Origin: Terebella lapidaria
Taxonomy: Eukaryota; Annelida; Polychaeta; Terebellida; Terebellidae
Assembly (NCBI GenBank): GCA_949152475.1
Contig: OX424558.1
Coordinates: 38,698,651-38,762,650 of the forward strand
Reading direction: 5' to 3'
DNA length: 64,000 nt
Shown: positions 10,601 to 21,253 of the stretch, piece by piece
Numbering within the stretch: the first letter of the stretch is position 1
How the letters are laid out: every line of letters begins with the position of its first letter
The notes under the pieces: model-generated
Databases searched by the model: none
What the model was told of the DNA's origin: nothing
Seen by the model: only the letters and a program-made list of their open reading frames with translations
Position numbers and translations under genes: made by a program

Positions 10601-13580
10601 TCACCATGTGATCAACTCAAACAAGCCCGGCAAAATCCGTATTGTATTTGATTGTGCAGCCAAGTATCACAACACGTCTCTCAATCAAAGATGCTTGCAA
10701 GGTCCGGACTTGACGAATAGCCTTCTCGGAGTTCTCCTCAGGTTTCGAGAGAACTCTGTGGCAATCATGGGTGACGTGAAGGCTATGTTTCATCAGGTAA
10801 CTGTGGCCACTGAAGACCGGGATGTACTCCGTTTCCTGTGGTGGAAGGATCCTGAGATGACAGAGATTGTTACCTTCCGTATGACTGCACATTTGTTTGG
10901 AGGGGTATGGAGTCCCAGTTGTGCGCAGTATGCGCTGAAACGAACTGGAAAGGATCACAAGGATGGTTATCCCCCGGACGTAAAAGGGGTTCTAGACGAC
11001 AGCTTCTACGTAGATGATTGTCTAATGTCAGTTCCAGATGAAGATACAGCCATCAGGATGGTTGCCCAGGTCTCGAACCTACTACAAGAGGGAGGATTCC
11101 TATTGACAAAGTGGCAGTCAAACAGCAAGGAGGTATTGAAGAGCATACCTCAAGAGCGTAGAGGGGATAGAACTGAACTACGAGTTGGATGTACACTTCC
11201 AGTTGAGAGAGCGCTTGGAGTGCACTGGACTCAGGAAGACCAACTGGGAGTCAACATCAAGCAAAGAGAACCAGTCTACACAAAACGTGGATTGCTAAGT
11301 CTTCTTAGCTCTGTGTATGACCCTCTTGGAATGGTTTGTCCCTGTGTGTTGTTAGCCAAGATCATCTTTCAAGATGAATGTAGGCGTGGCCAGGGGTGGG
11401 ACGAAAGGCTGTGCCCGGAAAATTCCAAGAAGTGGTCCAAGTGGCTTGACGAGCTCAATATCTTGCAGAAGTTCAGTATTGAGCGTTGTCTGATACCTCA
11501 GATATATGATGGCTCTGTAGTAGATATCCATCATTTCTGTGACGCATCCATGAAGGCATATGGATGTGTGTCATACTTGAGAGTTGCTCATCCATGTGGT
11601 CAGGTTGTGTGCTCCTTCGTCTTGGCAAAATCCAAACTCGCTCCACTCCGAGGAATGACGGTTCCCAGGTTAGAATTGGCAGCAGCACTTTTGGGGGTTC
11701 AGATAGATGGAATTCTGCGTGAAGAGCTAAGATTGAAGATTCAATCAAGTACGTTCTGGACAGACAGCACGATCGTATTGCACTACATCCGAAACACCAC
11801 GAGTCGTTACAAGACCTTTGTAGCTAATCGGTTAGCAATGATCCGTGAAGCTTCTGCACCTGAACAGTGGCGTCATGTGCCGTCAGAAGAGAACCCTGCT
11901 GACGACGCTTCGAGGGGGTTGACTGCGTTGCAGATCGTCTCCTCAGAAAGATGGACACAGGGGCCGGCATTTCTCACTCAGGATGAGTCGACATGGCCTC
12001 CAACTGACCTTGAAGTGAGCACTCTTCCCTCGAATGACCCGGAAGTGAAGAAGGAGGCAAAATCCTGCACTGCTCTGGTCGATGACAGAGGGGACCCAGT
12101 GGACAAGCTGTTGGCTCGATACAGCTGTTGGGTTCGTCTCAAGAAAGGCGTTGCTTGGTTGCTCAGGTTCAGAGTGTGGCTGCAGAAACACCGCGCTGTG
12201 AGATTCAGCAGATTTATCACAGTGTCAGAGATGAAGGAGGCTGAACTGGTTGTTGTGAGATATGTGCAGAAGAGGACCTTTTCTGAAGAGCTCGGTCGAC
12301 TGATGAACCACGACCGGATCCCAAGTAGGTCGCACATATACAATCTTGATCCCTATCTGGCGTCTGATGGTGTTCTCAGGGTTCTTGGTCGACTTGGTTC
12401 ATCTAACATAGATGCAAGTTCGAAACACCCTGCCATCCTTCCACGACATAGTCATGTCGCACTGTTGATAGTTCGCCACATCCATACTGTGGAAACCGTG
12501 CACTCTGGGAGAGAGCATGTCCTGAGCAACTTGAGACAGCGTTTCTGGATACCCAAATGTAGACCACTGATCAACCAAGTGACACGAAGTTGTGTGACGT
12601 GTAGACGGAGACGAGCAGAACCATTGGAACAGAGAATGCCAGATCTGCCCAAGGACCGAGTGTTGCCAGGAAAACCTGCCTTCTGCCAAGTAGGCATTGA
12701 CTGTTTTGGGCCATTCTTGGTGAAAAGAGGACGAAGGCAAGAAAAGAGATACGGATGCCTGTTCACGTGTCTTGGAGTCCGTGCCATACACATTGAGAAG
12801 CTGGAGTCGATGGAAGCAGATGCATTCATCAACGCCCTGATCCGATTTTCTGCCAGAAGAGGGACTCCTGATTTGATAAGATCTGACAATGGGACGAACT
12901 TCACAGGAGCTGAGCGAGAACTCCGTGAAGCCATGCGTCTATGGAACCAGGATGCAGCTGTGCAGAAACACTTCCAGTGGAAAGAGATACAGTGGCTCTT
13001 CAACCCACCTGCATCTTCCCACATGGGTGGAGTGTGGGAGCGAATGATTCGCACTGTCAGAAAGGTGTTGTCCAGTGTGATCGGCTCCCAAGTCCTCGAT
13101 GATGAGAGACTCTCTACTTTGTTCTGTGAAGTAGAGTCTGTAGTTAATAGCAGACCATTAACTACTGTGTCAGATGATCCTTCTGATTTGCTACCTTTGA
13201 CGCCTGATGATCTTCTGCTACTGAGGAAAGGTGCAAGAGTTCCGCCTGGAGACTTTGAAGAGAGAGATCGTTACCGCAGACGTTGGCGACACGTCCAGTT
13301 TTTGTCCGACCAATTTTGGAAGAGATGGGTGAAGGAGTACCTACCGACGATTCAGCTCCGGCAGAAATGGCGAGAACTGCGGAAAGACCTGGCTCAAGGT
13401 GACATTGTCTTGGTCATGGATGAAGTGACACCTCGCAAAGATTGGCCTCTTGCGAAGGTAGTGGAGACCAAAGATGGAGAAGATGGTCATGTACGGTCAG
13501 CCATTGTGAGAACAGCAACCAATGTGCTTACGAGACCGATTCGGAAACTCTGTCTGTTGGAAGGCATGACCACCGAGTAA
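7638..13580 (+). CDS. BEL/Pao gag-pol polyprotein
   Basis: 1980 aa. In order: gag with a charged, coiled-coil-like region at about residues 150-215; zinc knuckles CLCGGKHTLDNC (about 600) and CFNCIAARHWARRC (about 634); aspartic protease with LLDPGGSRTF (about 714), which carries an extra Gly compared with the usual D-S/P-G-S; RT with IRIVFDCAAK (about 1000) and the catalytic SFYVDDC (about 1122); RNase H with FCDAS (about 1299) and FWTDST (about 1373); integrase HHCC finger from about 1600; catalytic Asp in GIDCFGPF (about 1687), Asp in RSDNGTNFTG (about 1749) and Glu in GGVWERMIR (about 1799); and a DUF5641-like tail. All catalytic residues are present. The start ATG follows a long leader, and an internal start is possible. 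The polyprotein order RT-RH-IN with the HHCC finger is that of BEL/Pao. Confidence 0.95.
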   Translation: MSGTDRELRDRVPSKIVNMEEVQHEQLLKLSRSKGGHAGNVSQKYKKFVEAVSEDVPVEQLSDLLGEVVNAFGAFEIVHEQFKQIADPDAASKAAVQCQELQELVSKAQQVFGQYERATGLSQCNKDDLDVTPEDSLSQVTQSTTGARAKATAKRAALEVKLKLLARQEEMEKELFEEELKLRRHQRESQLKCERLKLENDIHIAEVEENVLASFMDGSPRSDYVGDHVSRGGLPTHLVEPSGGVRDSIPRLPRVNGEVLPNNEPVVHGHAPNDGEQHVRSHAAAKHTPSHDLMMPQRQPVQSTAMNFARHLPMSEQPRMPIWSSSPVRAPDFPASACDLNSSLQRQLIDVMSLPKGSVCQFDGDPLRFWTFMVSFDSCVHDTLVSDGAKLSRLFECCKGQAANAIRGCAGVDPSRGYLRARKILQERFGNKFRISKAWVDKLTTGASVKSNSGDALQDLADDLRSCVETHAAMGMMDEIDVRTMLAPLVKRLSTPIQFRWRKIVQDSLHATGQYPKAHELLNFLERLADELNDPFFGIDSTEKGTHEGSKTSFSRDSKKKTRTHGSSYSVQAEVQSQVGSSEQKTKSTSVASEGKELTCCLCGGKHTLDNCSKFIAMSSQQRFQVVQENKLCFNCIAARHWARRCKEPKCHCGRRHSKLLHDASLVKESNTESNKATKASETSCVVESNQQVSLPIVSVFVKANGREVKTAALLDPGGSRTFADVRLLEDLHLDGTKGTIQLDTLHGSHSVTGVEVSLEVCGVGRRAKPILLHRVFATNLPDLRSEECDVTKWEHLQGVDISKNAEVRLLIGQDNPFILRPLEVRSGGMDDPYAVRTVLGWVVNGPMGSSRPGVATSATISAFLKASDESQLTQQVEQFWKVDMGELSDLKRSSSVEDRRVLELWDETTMFQNGHYVIKIPFRDDPPELPDNRVVAEQRLISLRRRLKRDSVLCEKYRSGIDDLVASGFAEEVHHKGGVGKTWYLPHHHVINSNKPGKIRIVFDCAAKYHNTSLNQRCLQGPDLTNSLLGVLLRFRENSVAIMGDVKAMFHQVTVATEDRDVLRFLWWKDPEMTEIVTFRMTAHLFGGVWSPSCAQYALKRTGKDHKDGYPPDVKGVLDDSFYVDDCLMSVPDEDTAIRMVAQVSNLLQEGGFLLTKWQSNSKEVLKSIPQERRGDRTELRVGCTLPVERALGVHWTQEDQLGVNIKQREPVYTKRGLLSLLSSVYDPLGMVCPCVLLAKIIFQDECRRGQGWDERLCPENSKKWSKWLDELNILQKFSIERCLIPQIYDGSVVDIHHFCDASMKAYGCVSYLRVAHPCGQVVCSFVLAKSKLAPLRGMTVPRLELAAALLGVQIDGILREELRLKIQSSTFWTDSTIVLHYIRNTTSRYKTFVANRLAMIREASAPEQWRHVPSEENPADDASRGLTALQIVSSERWTQGPAFLTQDESTWPPTDLEVSTLPSNDPEVKKEAKSCTALVDDRGDPVDKLLARYSCWVRLKKGVAWLLRFRVWLQKHRAVRFSRFITVSEMKEAELVVVRYVQKRTFSEELGRLMNHDRIPSRSHIYNLDPYLASDGVLRVLGRLGSSNIDASSKHPAILPRHSHVALLIVRHIHTVETVHSGREHVLSNLRQRFWIPKCRPLINQVTRSCVTCRRRRAEPLEQRMPDLPKDRVLPGKPAFCQVGIDCFGPFLVKRGRRQEKRYGCLFTCLGVRAIHIEKLESMEADAFINALIRFSARRGTPDLIRSDNGTNFTGAERELREAMRLWNQDAAVQKHFQWKEIQWLFNPPASSHMGGVWERMIRTVRKVLSSVIGSQVLDDERLSTLFCEVESVVNSRPLTTVSDDPSDLLPLTPDDLLLLRKGARVPPGDFEERDRYRRRWRHVQFLSDQFWKRWVKEYLPTIQLRQKWRELRKDLAQGDIVLVMDEVTPRKDWPLAKVVETKDGEDGHVRSAIVRTATNVLTRPIRKLCLLEGMTTE

Positions 13581-13696
13581 TAGGTAGAATCACCTGTGGT
13601 AAACTTACCTGTGGTATACTTACTCTGTAATCAGCTGAGTTAGTATTGTTCATTTGATGTAAATTTTGAGTAAATGCTCATTTGTGTTTCGCATTT

Positions 13697-13706
13697 AAGG
13701 GGCCGG
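13697..13706 (+). promoter_or_regulatory. Probable BEL polypurine tract
   Basis: AAGGGGCCGG lies immediately upstream of the 3' LTR, where the plus-strand primer is expected. It is purine-rich but interrupted by CC, so the exact primer is uncertain. Confidence 0.5.
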
Positions 13707-13961
13707 TGTAAGAGACGTTATGATGAGTATTATTTTTGGTAGTCGGGTTTTAGGAGACGCCCGGAAGTTCGGTTAGCGTCGATTTTGTTTGGAACGGCAG
13801 AAACCTACAGAGATTTCATGACAGTTGTGAAAGTTGTGGACATTGGAGAAAGATGTGTTGGAAAATTGTACAAGCTTGTGGATGTTCATGGATATCGTGG
13901 AAATATGTGTGATGACAATAAATCGTTTGAACTATAGACGAGACTCCTCGATTCCCTTACA
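13707..13961 (+). repeat. BEL 3' LTR
   Basis: 255-bp direct repeat of 5985-6239 with no visible difference. It is followed by the right GACAC target duplication at 13962-13966. Confidence 0.93.
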
Positions 13962-16478
13962 GACACAAACACCAAAATCCCAAGGCAATGTGATACCACA
14001 CGCTACAGAACCACTTCAAAGAGTACACTCGGATATTTGTGGACCAATCGAGCCAGTCACGTGAAGGATACCACTACATCGTCAACTTCATCGATGAGTA
14101 CTCCAGCATGCTCTTCATCTATTTCCTCAAGTCAAAAGTCCTTCATTGCTGACGTAGCTCTCATCGGATCCGTGAAGGAAATGCACAGTTACAATGGTAC
14201 GGAATACACCAGCAGAAAGTTCCAGGAAATTCTAAACGACAACAGAATCAAGCAAACCACAACAGCGCCATACTCGCCATACCAGAATGGCAAGTCAGAG
14301 AGAACATGGAGAAGCCTTCTTGAAATGGCACGGTGCTTGCTCGCAGATGCAGAACTGCCAAAGTATCTGTGGCCCTATGCTGTACGCCATGCACAGTACC
14401 TCAGAAATCGCAGCTATCAGCGTCGGAGTGGAAAGACGGCATATGAACTGTTCACAAACATCAAGCCAGACATGCGACACCTCCACGCCTTCGGTTCTCC
14501 TTGCACTATGTATGTAGAAGGACCAAAACGCAAGCTTGATCCACGAGGAAAAACTGGCGTGTACCTGGGCATCAATCCAATCAACCAAGGATGTTTTGTG
14601 CTCAGCAGGCCGAACAACACTATCACTACATCCCGCAACGTGCGTGTACATGAACCTCCAGCCGAGATTGATCAGACAATTTCACGACCAGTGCCTATGA
14701 CGCCACCACAACAGGCACATGACACACAGGAATCTGATAATGAGGGCCAGGGGGCGCAAGGCAATGATGCAGAAACAGCACAAGGTCAAGGTGACATCCG
14801 AGCAGTAGAACAACCTGGAGCACCCAGGTACAACCTTCGTACTGACAGAAAACCACCGGCATACCTACAGGACTACCATTGCACAACCAGTGTGGATTAT
14901 GCCTATGCTGTGGTACCCGTGATTCCAGAGACATATGAACAAGCAATCAATTCTGATGACTCAGACAAGTGGAGGGCAGCCATGGACGCTGAAATCGGCA
15001 TGCTTGCTGACAACAACACTTGGGAACTCACAACCCTACCTCACGACCACCAGGAAACGAAGGGAAAGTGGGTGTATACTCTCAAGCAAGGCAAGACAAA
15101 CGAAGTCAAGTTCAAAGCTAGATACGTCACCAAAGGGTTCTCACAAATCCACGGATTGGACTACGACGAGACCTACTCGCCCACAACACGTTTCACGTCC
15201 ATACGAATTCTCATGCAGATGGCCGTGAACGAGAATCTGCATCTACATCAGATGGATGTGAAAGGCGCATACCTCAATGCCCCAATTGACAAGGACATCT
15301 ATGTGCAACAGCCATCAGGGTATGAAGTGGAGGGCGAACACGGCAAGCCGCTAACCTGTCATTTGAAGAAGTCACTGTACGGACTCAAACAAAGTGGCCG
15401 AAATTGGTATACATCGTTGACCGAGTTTCTGAAATCCGAACGTTTTGTCATCAATGACATTGATCCATGTGTATACATGCGCAACGGGACATCAGTAAAC
15501 GAACGTCTGATCATCTTGTTCTGGGTGGATGACATCATCATTGCTAGCAGTAGCCCCACAGCAATCGAAGACATGAAACAGACACTCTGCAATCGCTTCA
15601 AGATGGATGATCGTGGTGAACTACGATGGTTTCTGGGGATCGACTTCAAACGACTCTCAGATGACAGAATGCTGATGAGCCAACTACGCTACACAGAAGC
15701 TGTACTACAACGTTTCAACATGTCTGAGTCAACTCCAGTGAGCACACCAGCGGACAAGGGAATTCAACTGACAAAGTCAACAGACGACGAGCAAGTGTCC
15801 TCTCAAAGTCAGGAATTTCCCTATCGCCAGGCCATTGGGAGTTTGATCTATCTGGTGACAGCCACGCGACCCGACATCAACTGGATAGTGTTGAAGCTGT
15901 CACATATTCTGGAGAAACCAGGATCAGCACATTTCACTGCAGTAAAACGTGTGCTACGCTATCTCAAATCAACGAAGTCCTACGAGTTGGACTTTACACC
16001 ATCAAACGGAATCCTGACAGGATATGCCGACTCCGATTGGGCAGGAGACCTCGCCGACAGAAGATCAACAACAGGATACATCTTCACGCTTGGCTCTGCA
16101 CCAATCAGTTGGAAAACACGAAAGCAACCAACAGTGGCCTTATCCACATGTGAGGCTGAATATATGGCTCTAACTGAAGCAACGAAAGAGGCCATATACC
16201 TGAGGAACATATGCTCCACACTAGGGATGCAGCAGCCAACACCAACTGTCGTGCATTGTGATAACCAGGGCGCACTTGCGCTCACTAAGAGCACATCAAA
16301 GCAGCACCAGAGGACCAAGCACATCGATGTAAGGTACCACTTTGTACGTGAACAGACGGATGTAGAGTACACACACATCAGTAGCGACGAGAACCTCGCG
16401 GACCTGCTGACGAAGTCCCTGGGTTCAATTCGACATCAGTTCCTCAGGAAGAAGCTCCAGATTGAGGGGGCGTGTTGA
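13962..16478 (+). pseudogene. Copia pol remainder: integrase, RT, RNase H
   Basis: Downstream half of the interrupted Copia pol. Integrase begins in one frame (VHSDICGPIEP, first catalytic Asp), shifts frame near 14062 (VNFIDEYSSMLF) and again near 14135. From there an open frame continues to 16478. The second integrase motif reads MHSYNGTEYTS, with Tyr where Asp is required. The Glu motif (NGKSERTWR) is present. RT has DVKGAYLN, SLYGLKQSGRNW and FWVDD (Trp in place of the usual Tyr). RNase H has GYADSDWAGD and STCEAEYMAL. RT and RNase H look intact, while the integrase cannot be functional. Confidence 0.9.
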
Positions 16479-16731
16479 GTGATAGACAATCTGTCACTCC
16501 AGTGACTATTATGTTGACACTGAGCAGAGTAACTGCAGGATAACTGCTACGCTCAGCTGGACAGTGACACGGAGACTATTGATTTAGTTGAGTTAACTTA
16601 CATGCACAAATCCTTTGATGCTTCGAGTTCTGTGGTCATGAGTTGTACATGTATTATATACTTTGTGTTTCTGTTCACATGTTTCAGTTTGACTTGTAAA
16701 TGTCATTGTGTTCACTGCTGGAATAAAGTTA
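16473..16731 (+). repeat. Copia 3' LTR
   Basis: 259 bp, preceded by a polypurine tract (ATTGAGGGGGCG) that overlaps the end of the pol frame. It differs from the 5' LTR at one visible base. TAGGC occurs just after it and also a few bases before the 5' LTR, but it is not adjacent on the left, so a target duplication is not claimed. Confidence 0.85.
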
Positions 16732-16782
16732 TAGGCCTAGCTGACCTCGGGGACGAGGTCTCTTCGAAAGAGGGAAGCACTG

Positions 16783-16870
16783 TAACATTATGATCAAGAC
16801 TCGTACGTGACACTGCAGTAATAGGCCTACCTCTTTATCGTGGGGTCGCCGAAGTTCGCCGAACTTTACA
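16783..16870 (+). repeat. Possible Gypsy 3' LTR fragment
   Basis: TGTAACATTATG is preceded by a purine-rich run (AAGAGGGAAGCAC) and ends GAACTTTACA. The second half resembles 4519-4574. The arrangement (GACGAGGTC, purine tract, TGTAAC...TTACA) looks like the 3' end of a Ty3/Gypsy element whose interior was lost or displaced. Weakly supported. Confidence 0.35.
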
Positions 16871-17331
16871 TTAATAATGTCAGTCCCCTACTAACGTTAT
16901 CAGCATGATGTGACGTCGCTTCCGTAAACTAAAAAACGATATGTTTTAAACTAGTTCATGTTCCGAACGTTCGGAGCATGAACTAGATTTAAACCTACTT
17001 CTGGACCTATAGATATTCATTACTGTATTCATGCTATTTTCGGTGATGATCGGCGAGTAGATTTCGCACACCGCATTTTTCAAATAATAGTGGTAATGAT
17101 CATGTGACCGTTTGTTTAGACGATACAAAAACAACGCGCCAAGTCAAGATTTTTGGAGAATTGTTGGCTAACTATGGAATTCTGACAGGCTTTCTTTCTC
17201 TGTTTCTCATCGTATGTGTTGAGAATTGATGTGAGTAGGTTTCATGTAGAATGTCTGGTTTTACTTCCATCGAATCAACACGCATGAAATACGTATCTAG
17301 GCCTATTGTCAGATTGTCATCAACAATTTAC

Positions 17332-17585
17332 CGTATAATCGCGCATATAAGGACATGTAGGCCGGCAGCCCAGATAGGCTACCATGCACCCCTCCCACAA
17401 CAAAATGTCAGGGGATTTTTATTAAGCCCTGGGATGTCCTCGATTTTATATTGAGTGGTAACAATAAAATAACTCATTCCCACTATTGGTCATTGAGCTA
17501 TTTCTAACATCACCCAAAATATCCAAATTTTTCGTAAAATCGGTCTACGCAAAACACCAATAATTCTGTATTTTCCCATAATCAC
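17332..17585 (+). repeat. Left arm of a ~250-bp inverted repeat pair
   Basis: Its reverse complement matches 23160-23400 with few differences, including AATAGTGGGAATGAGTTA and CGAGGACATCCCAGGG. The outer edge here (CGTATAATCGCGCATATAAG) also reappears inverted near 24077-24100. The pair brackets about 5.6 kb of repeat-derived sequence and may be the terminal repeats of a large degenerate DNA element, or two opposed insertions of one repeat. Confidence 0.75.
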
Positions 17586-17639
17586 TTGAACCACTATGTT
17601 AGGGCATATAACTACCCCTGGATTCGAACTTTCGTTGTG

Positions 17640-18290
17640 TACCATGACATATCCAAGCAGAGCACACTCGGATCAGGGCACGCAGTTCGAAATCGCTCTG
17701 TTCCCATGGTTCGGGGTTTAGTTGAAATGCTAGAAAGCACCAAGGTGCGCACCATCCCTTACAGGGGCTGCAGTCTGAGGGACAAGTCGAGCGGTTCAAT
17801 TGATCTATTCTCAACAGGCTGGTAGGCTTTGTGAACGACCGTGCAAACGACTGGAATGAACATCCCCTTATGTCGGTCGTCGGTCCATGCCACGATCATG
17901 GTGACACCGCACACGATGCTTTATGGCCGGGGACTAAATCTATCTGAGGCTATTATGTATCCAGCTGCGTCAGAAACCGGCCAAGTACCGCAGTGTCATG
18001 AGTACTTGGAATGGGTACGCCGCACCCTGGTGTGCGACCGCGCCTGGATAAATCCGTTATCCAGCAGAAATGCGACTATGACGCCCATGCTAAGGGTAGG
18101 CCCGTTTTTGTGGAAGGCGACAAGATACGCTACTACTATCCGCCGTCCAAGCAACGGTTTGTCAGGCCATGGATATGCCCCATTACTGTGCTGCAACAGG
18201 TTGATCGAGGTGGATTACCAGATTCATCAGGATTCCGATCCTGACAGGATCCTGGTTGTCCACATTGAGAATCTGAAGTGGTACGAATGT
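17640..18290 (+). pseudogene. Decayed Ty3/Gypsy integrase C-terminal half
   Basis: Read across frameshifts, the plus strand shows pieces of a Gypsy integrase: a stretch after the second catalytic Asp (CACTCGGATCAGGGCACGCAG), TMLYGRGLNLSEAIMYP (about 17911-17961), and the C-terminal DKIRYYYPPSKQRFVRPW segment (about 18120-18175) followed by a VVHIENLKWYE-like tail. Several frame changes and stops make it non-functional. It probably belongs with the possible LTR fragments at 4519 and 16783. Confidence 0.7.
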
Positions 18291-18379
18291 CCACTCATGC
18301 TGGATCTGCTTGTTAAGGATGCGGAACTGGATGATGTTCCAATCTTGGATACATCCAGTAAGTGTCCCATATGGTAGGT

Positions 18380-21250
18380 CTCCACGACCCCAACCAAATC
18401 ATCCCCAGGTGCGTACGCCGTCGTGGTACTGGTGAGACTGATGTTCCACTCGTGCAGACGTGGGTATGCACCCGAGGATGGATTTTAGGCAGCTCTGTAG
18501 GAGTCTGGACCGCTTGACACCACAATCACTACATTGTGGTGGTCCGCTTGTGTGATCATATGGACATTTTGCGTCGTGGCCCCACAACTGCGTTTCCGAC
18601 CTCCCATAGTTTTTAGCATTAAGTCGTCCAGCAAGACTACCCACATCATGTGCACTGCTGTCTGGCGCAGTTAACCCAGCGTCATCATTTTTAGTGTTTT
18701 CTAGACTGGGCGTCGATACTGCCCCTAACCACCAGACAGGTGGGCTACTCGTCTGAATCTATTAAACCGCGCTACATTAGTCAAATAGTGCCTCTAGGTT
18801 TTGAACATAATTTTTCTCAGTGGCCTTTCTATACGCCGTGCTCACTGGTGAGCGCCTTCCAAACGCCCACAGGGTGAACTGCAGGGCGCAGAGCAGCAGG
18901 CACCACAGGGCACAGAGCAGCAGGCATACGCGTTTGCCTTGTAAGCGTACATTCGGTTTCGCAGAGTGACTTGATTTATTTACCTATATTTCATGTTATT
19001 AGTTATGGTTGGATTATTTAAACCACAAGTATGCGGCAACTCCATAGAAAGTTATGTTATTTCTCGATTAATGTCACAATTGAGATAAGTTTATGGAATA
19101 CATTTCCTCCTTGGTGCAATGGAGGGTTTGAGAATCAGGAGATTTTCGCTCTCGCAAGAAAGTTATGGAAGATCGTGTACATGACGGCAGAATGTTGTGA
19201 CCTAAGACGAAGTCAAAATGATGATAATTTATTTTATTGTTGCTTTCGACTTATTTATATTTGTTACATCCACAAGTGGACAGCTACTGTCAATCTGCAT
19301 GCATACGATCTTTATTCTGCTGTAGTTAATATTTCTTCTCATTGACCACAGGTGCGGCAGCTATATATGCTAATGACTTGATTCAATTATTATTTGTAAT
19401 TGTGGGATCCCCGGGATGGCATGCAAAATTTTTGGCGACCCGTATACATGGAATGATAGGAGTCACCAGGGGGAGATGACGATGTACAAGTAGAGATAAC
19501 TTTTTTGTGGCCAAAAAATATGCGGATCTTGACTCCCTGTGTTTTTCATTAGAGTTATTGAATATGTCAGAGCATTCTGACGGGAGGAAGTCAGGGCAGA
19601 AAGTTGCCCTGGATCGTGACCAAGAGGTTGCATCTGGGGATGAGTTCCTTTAGCGTGATCTCTCGCACTCGGGAGTTTCAAACCACGGCCAGCCGGCTGC
19701 ATTCGAAGTTGACCCTACTGGAGATGACTCCGGCACTGATGCCGTGAATGTGGTGTGAGCAGCAGGCCAGACCACACTGATGCCCAACAACTGCTCGATC
19801 CTGCTAGTCTTCCAGACGTGAAAGATTTAGTGGAAGTAGTCGACTAGGGATATGTATCTGAAGAGTTCGAACTACATCCGACTGAGGAAATGCTTGCATC
19901 TCTTCAGTTGGATGGGGGAACTCGACCGAATGGTCGTCCAGATGGCCGCAGCTGTTCAGATGAGACATCAACATAGAATTCTTCGTAGCTCTGCAGCTGC
20001 AGAGTCTGGTCCGGCTGCTGAGGACAAAACCGCGAGTTGGCATGACCGGCTTTGTCACGCTCATGCTAATGCTTACCCCCAACATATAGAAGCGGATGCG
20101 CTGTAAGGAGATGAGGTCATTGACCTCCAACTTCGGAGCCCTAGCTCCCCAGTCCGGAATAGGGAAAGTCACTGCGAGGCGACGGCCCCGTCGGGTGGCT
20201 GTATGGATGGCACTCCCACCCCAACCAGATCGGATCCGAACCCCCCCCCCCCCCCCCCCAGACTCAGGCGCCCAAAGGGAGTTCTCCTGGGACGCCTTAT
20301 GGACAAGCCAAACAGTTTTGAGCGCCACAGTAGGGCAGCAACCCACTGGTATTTCGCCCAGACCATCCTCACTCTGCGCTCAGTCAAGATCAGTGGTATC
20401 CTATCGCCGATCACTTGAACCACTATGTTAGGGCATATAACTACCCCTGGATTCGAACTTTCGTCTGCTGGCAGTGCTTATATATAAGTGGCCCCAAGCG
20501 AAGGTACGGTGTCAGTAGGTTCGAGATTCGGTGCTCACCTGTCGGCCACCATGGGTGAAATCCGGGCCCGGCCCAAGGTCCCTGCTGCTGCTCCGTCGGA
20601 TGGAGTTGCATGGGTGCCACCTGATATCCACCACCACCTTCATTTTTCTTAGAATACATGAAATCTGACCCTCTACCACGCACGCTTGAGCAATTGAGAA
20701 TATTCAGAGATTCAATACTCAGTAGAATAAAATTTGATTACAATAAAATATGTTGTGAAAAATATCTAAAAGCGTGTGTGAATATCAACGAAGGATCAAC
20801 TTAACTATGTTTATCGAGTTTGAGTAGACCTTGTTCAATGCATTGTCAGGGGCGCCGGAAGCAGGTTTGAAGGGCGGGGCAGCTTTCATCAGAAGGGCAT
20901 AGTTTGCATAATAAATAATAAATCGTAAATTATAAAAGAAATTCAAAAATGGTAGGCCTATGTGGCAGCCATCATCCCATGCATGTGTTCATAGACATGT
21001 TTATTTTGGAGAGTGAACACCAGCTGAATTATGAACGGACGATGGTATTCAAATAAGCTCACATATTCGTGAAACATTGCTCATTATTCAAATTTCTAGT
21101 ATGCTACCTTATCAGGCCTTGCTTTTCTACTAGACTACTCCTCTATTTAACTGTCTAAAAAAACGTATTTACTAAAATCGATGCATTGCCTTAGCAAGTT
21201 CATTGCAGATCAAATTCAAGGTGACCAAACAATCACATATCAGACTGCTT
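18380..21250. other. Unassigned repeat-derived DNA
   Basis: No gene recognised. Contents include a short tandem of CAGGGCGCAGAGCAGCAGG-like units at about 18878-18925 and a poly-C run at about 20241-20260. A 55-bp segment (20411-20464) repeats 17583-17637 and contains, on the minus strand, GTTCGAATCC, a match to a tRNA B-box. A tRNA-derived SINE is possible but unproven. Confidence 0.45.
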
Positions 21251-21253
21251 ATA

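Larger units (their letters stand above)
5985..13961 (+). mobile_element. BEL/Pao LTR retrotransposon, apparently intact
   Basis: 7977-bp element with 255-bp LTRs (5985-6239 and 13707-13961, TGTAAG...TTACA) that appear identical by eye, 5-bp GACAC target duplications, and one uninterrupted 1980-codon gag-pol frame at 7638-13580. It lies inside the Copia element in the same orientation. Its 1.4-kb leader contains a CAGCCTGG-type minisatellite. Identical LTRs and an intact ORF indicate a very recent insertion, and the family may still be active. Confidence 0.95.
4723..16731 (+). mobile_element. Ty1/Copia retrotransposon, interrupted by BEL/Pao
   Basis: Copia-type element bounded by 259-bp direct LTRs (4723-4981 and 16473-16731) that begin TGTTGAGTG. 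The internal order is gag, zinc knuckles, protease, integrase, RT, RNase H, which is diagnostic of Copia because integrase precedes RT. A 7977-bp BEL element sits at 5985-13961. The Copia coding region is defective: protease joins almost directly to the integrase zinc-finger region, the integrase core has frameshifts, and the second catalytic Asp is Tyr. The two LTRs differ at one visible position (GTTACG versus GCTACG), so the insertion is young despite the damage. A clean target duplication was not found. Confidence 0.9.

Noticed and set aside
19804-20431. 180-codon minus and 111-codon plus frames around the poly-C run
   Set aside because: Low-complexity Gly/Pro stretch from the homopolymer. 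The flanking sequence gives no family match.
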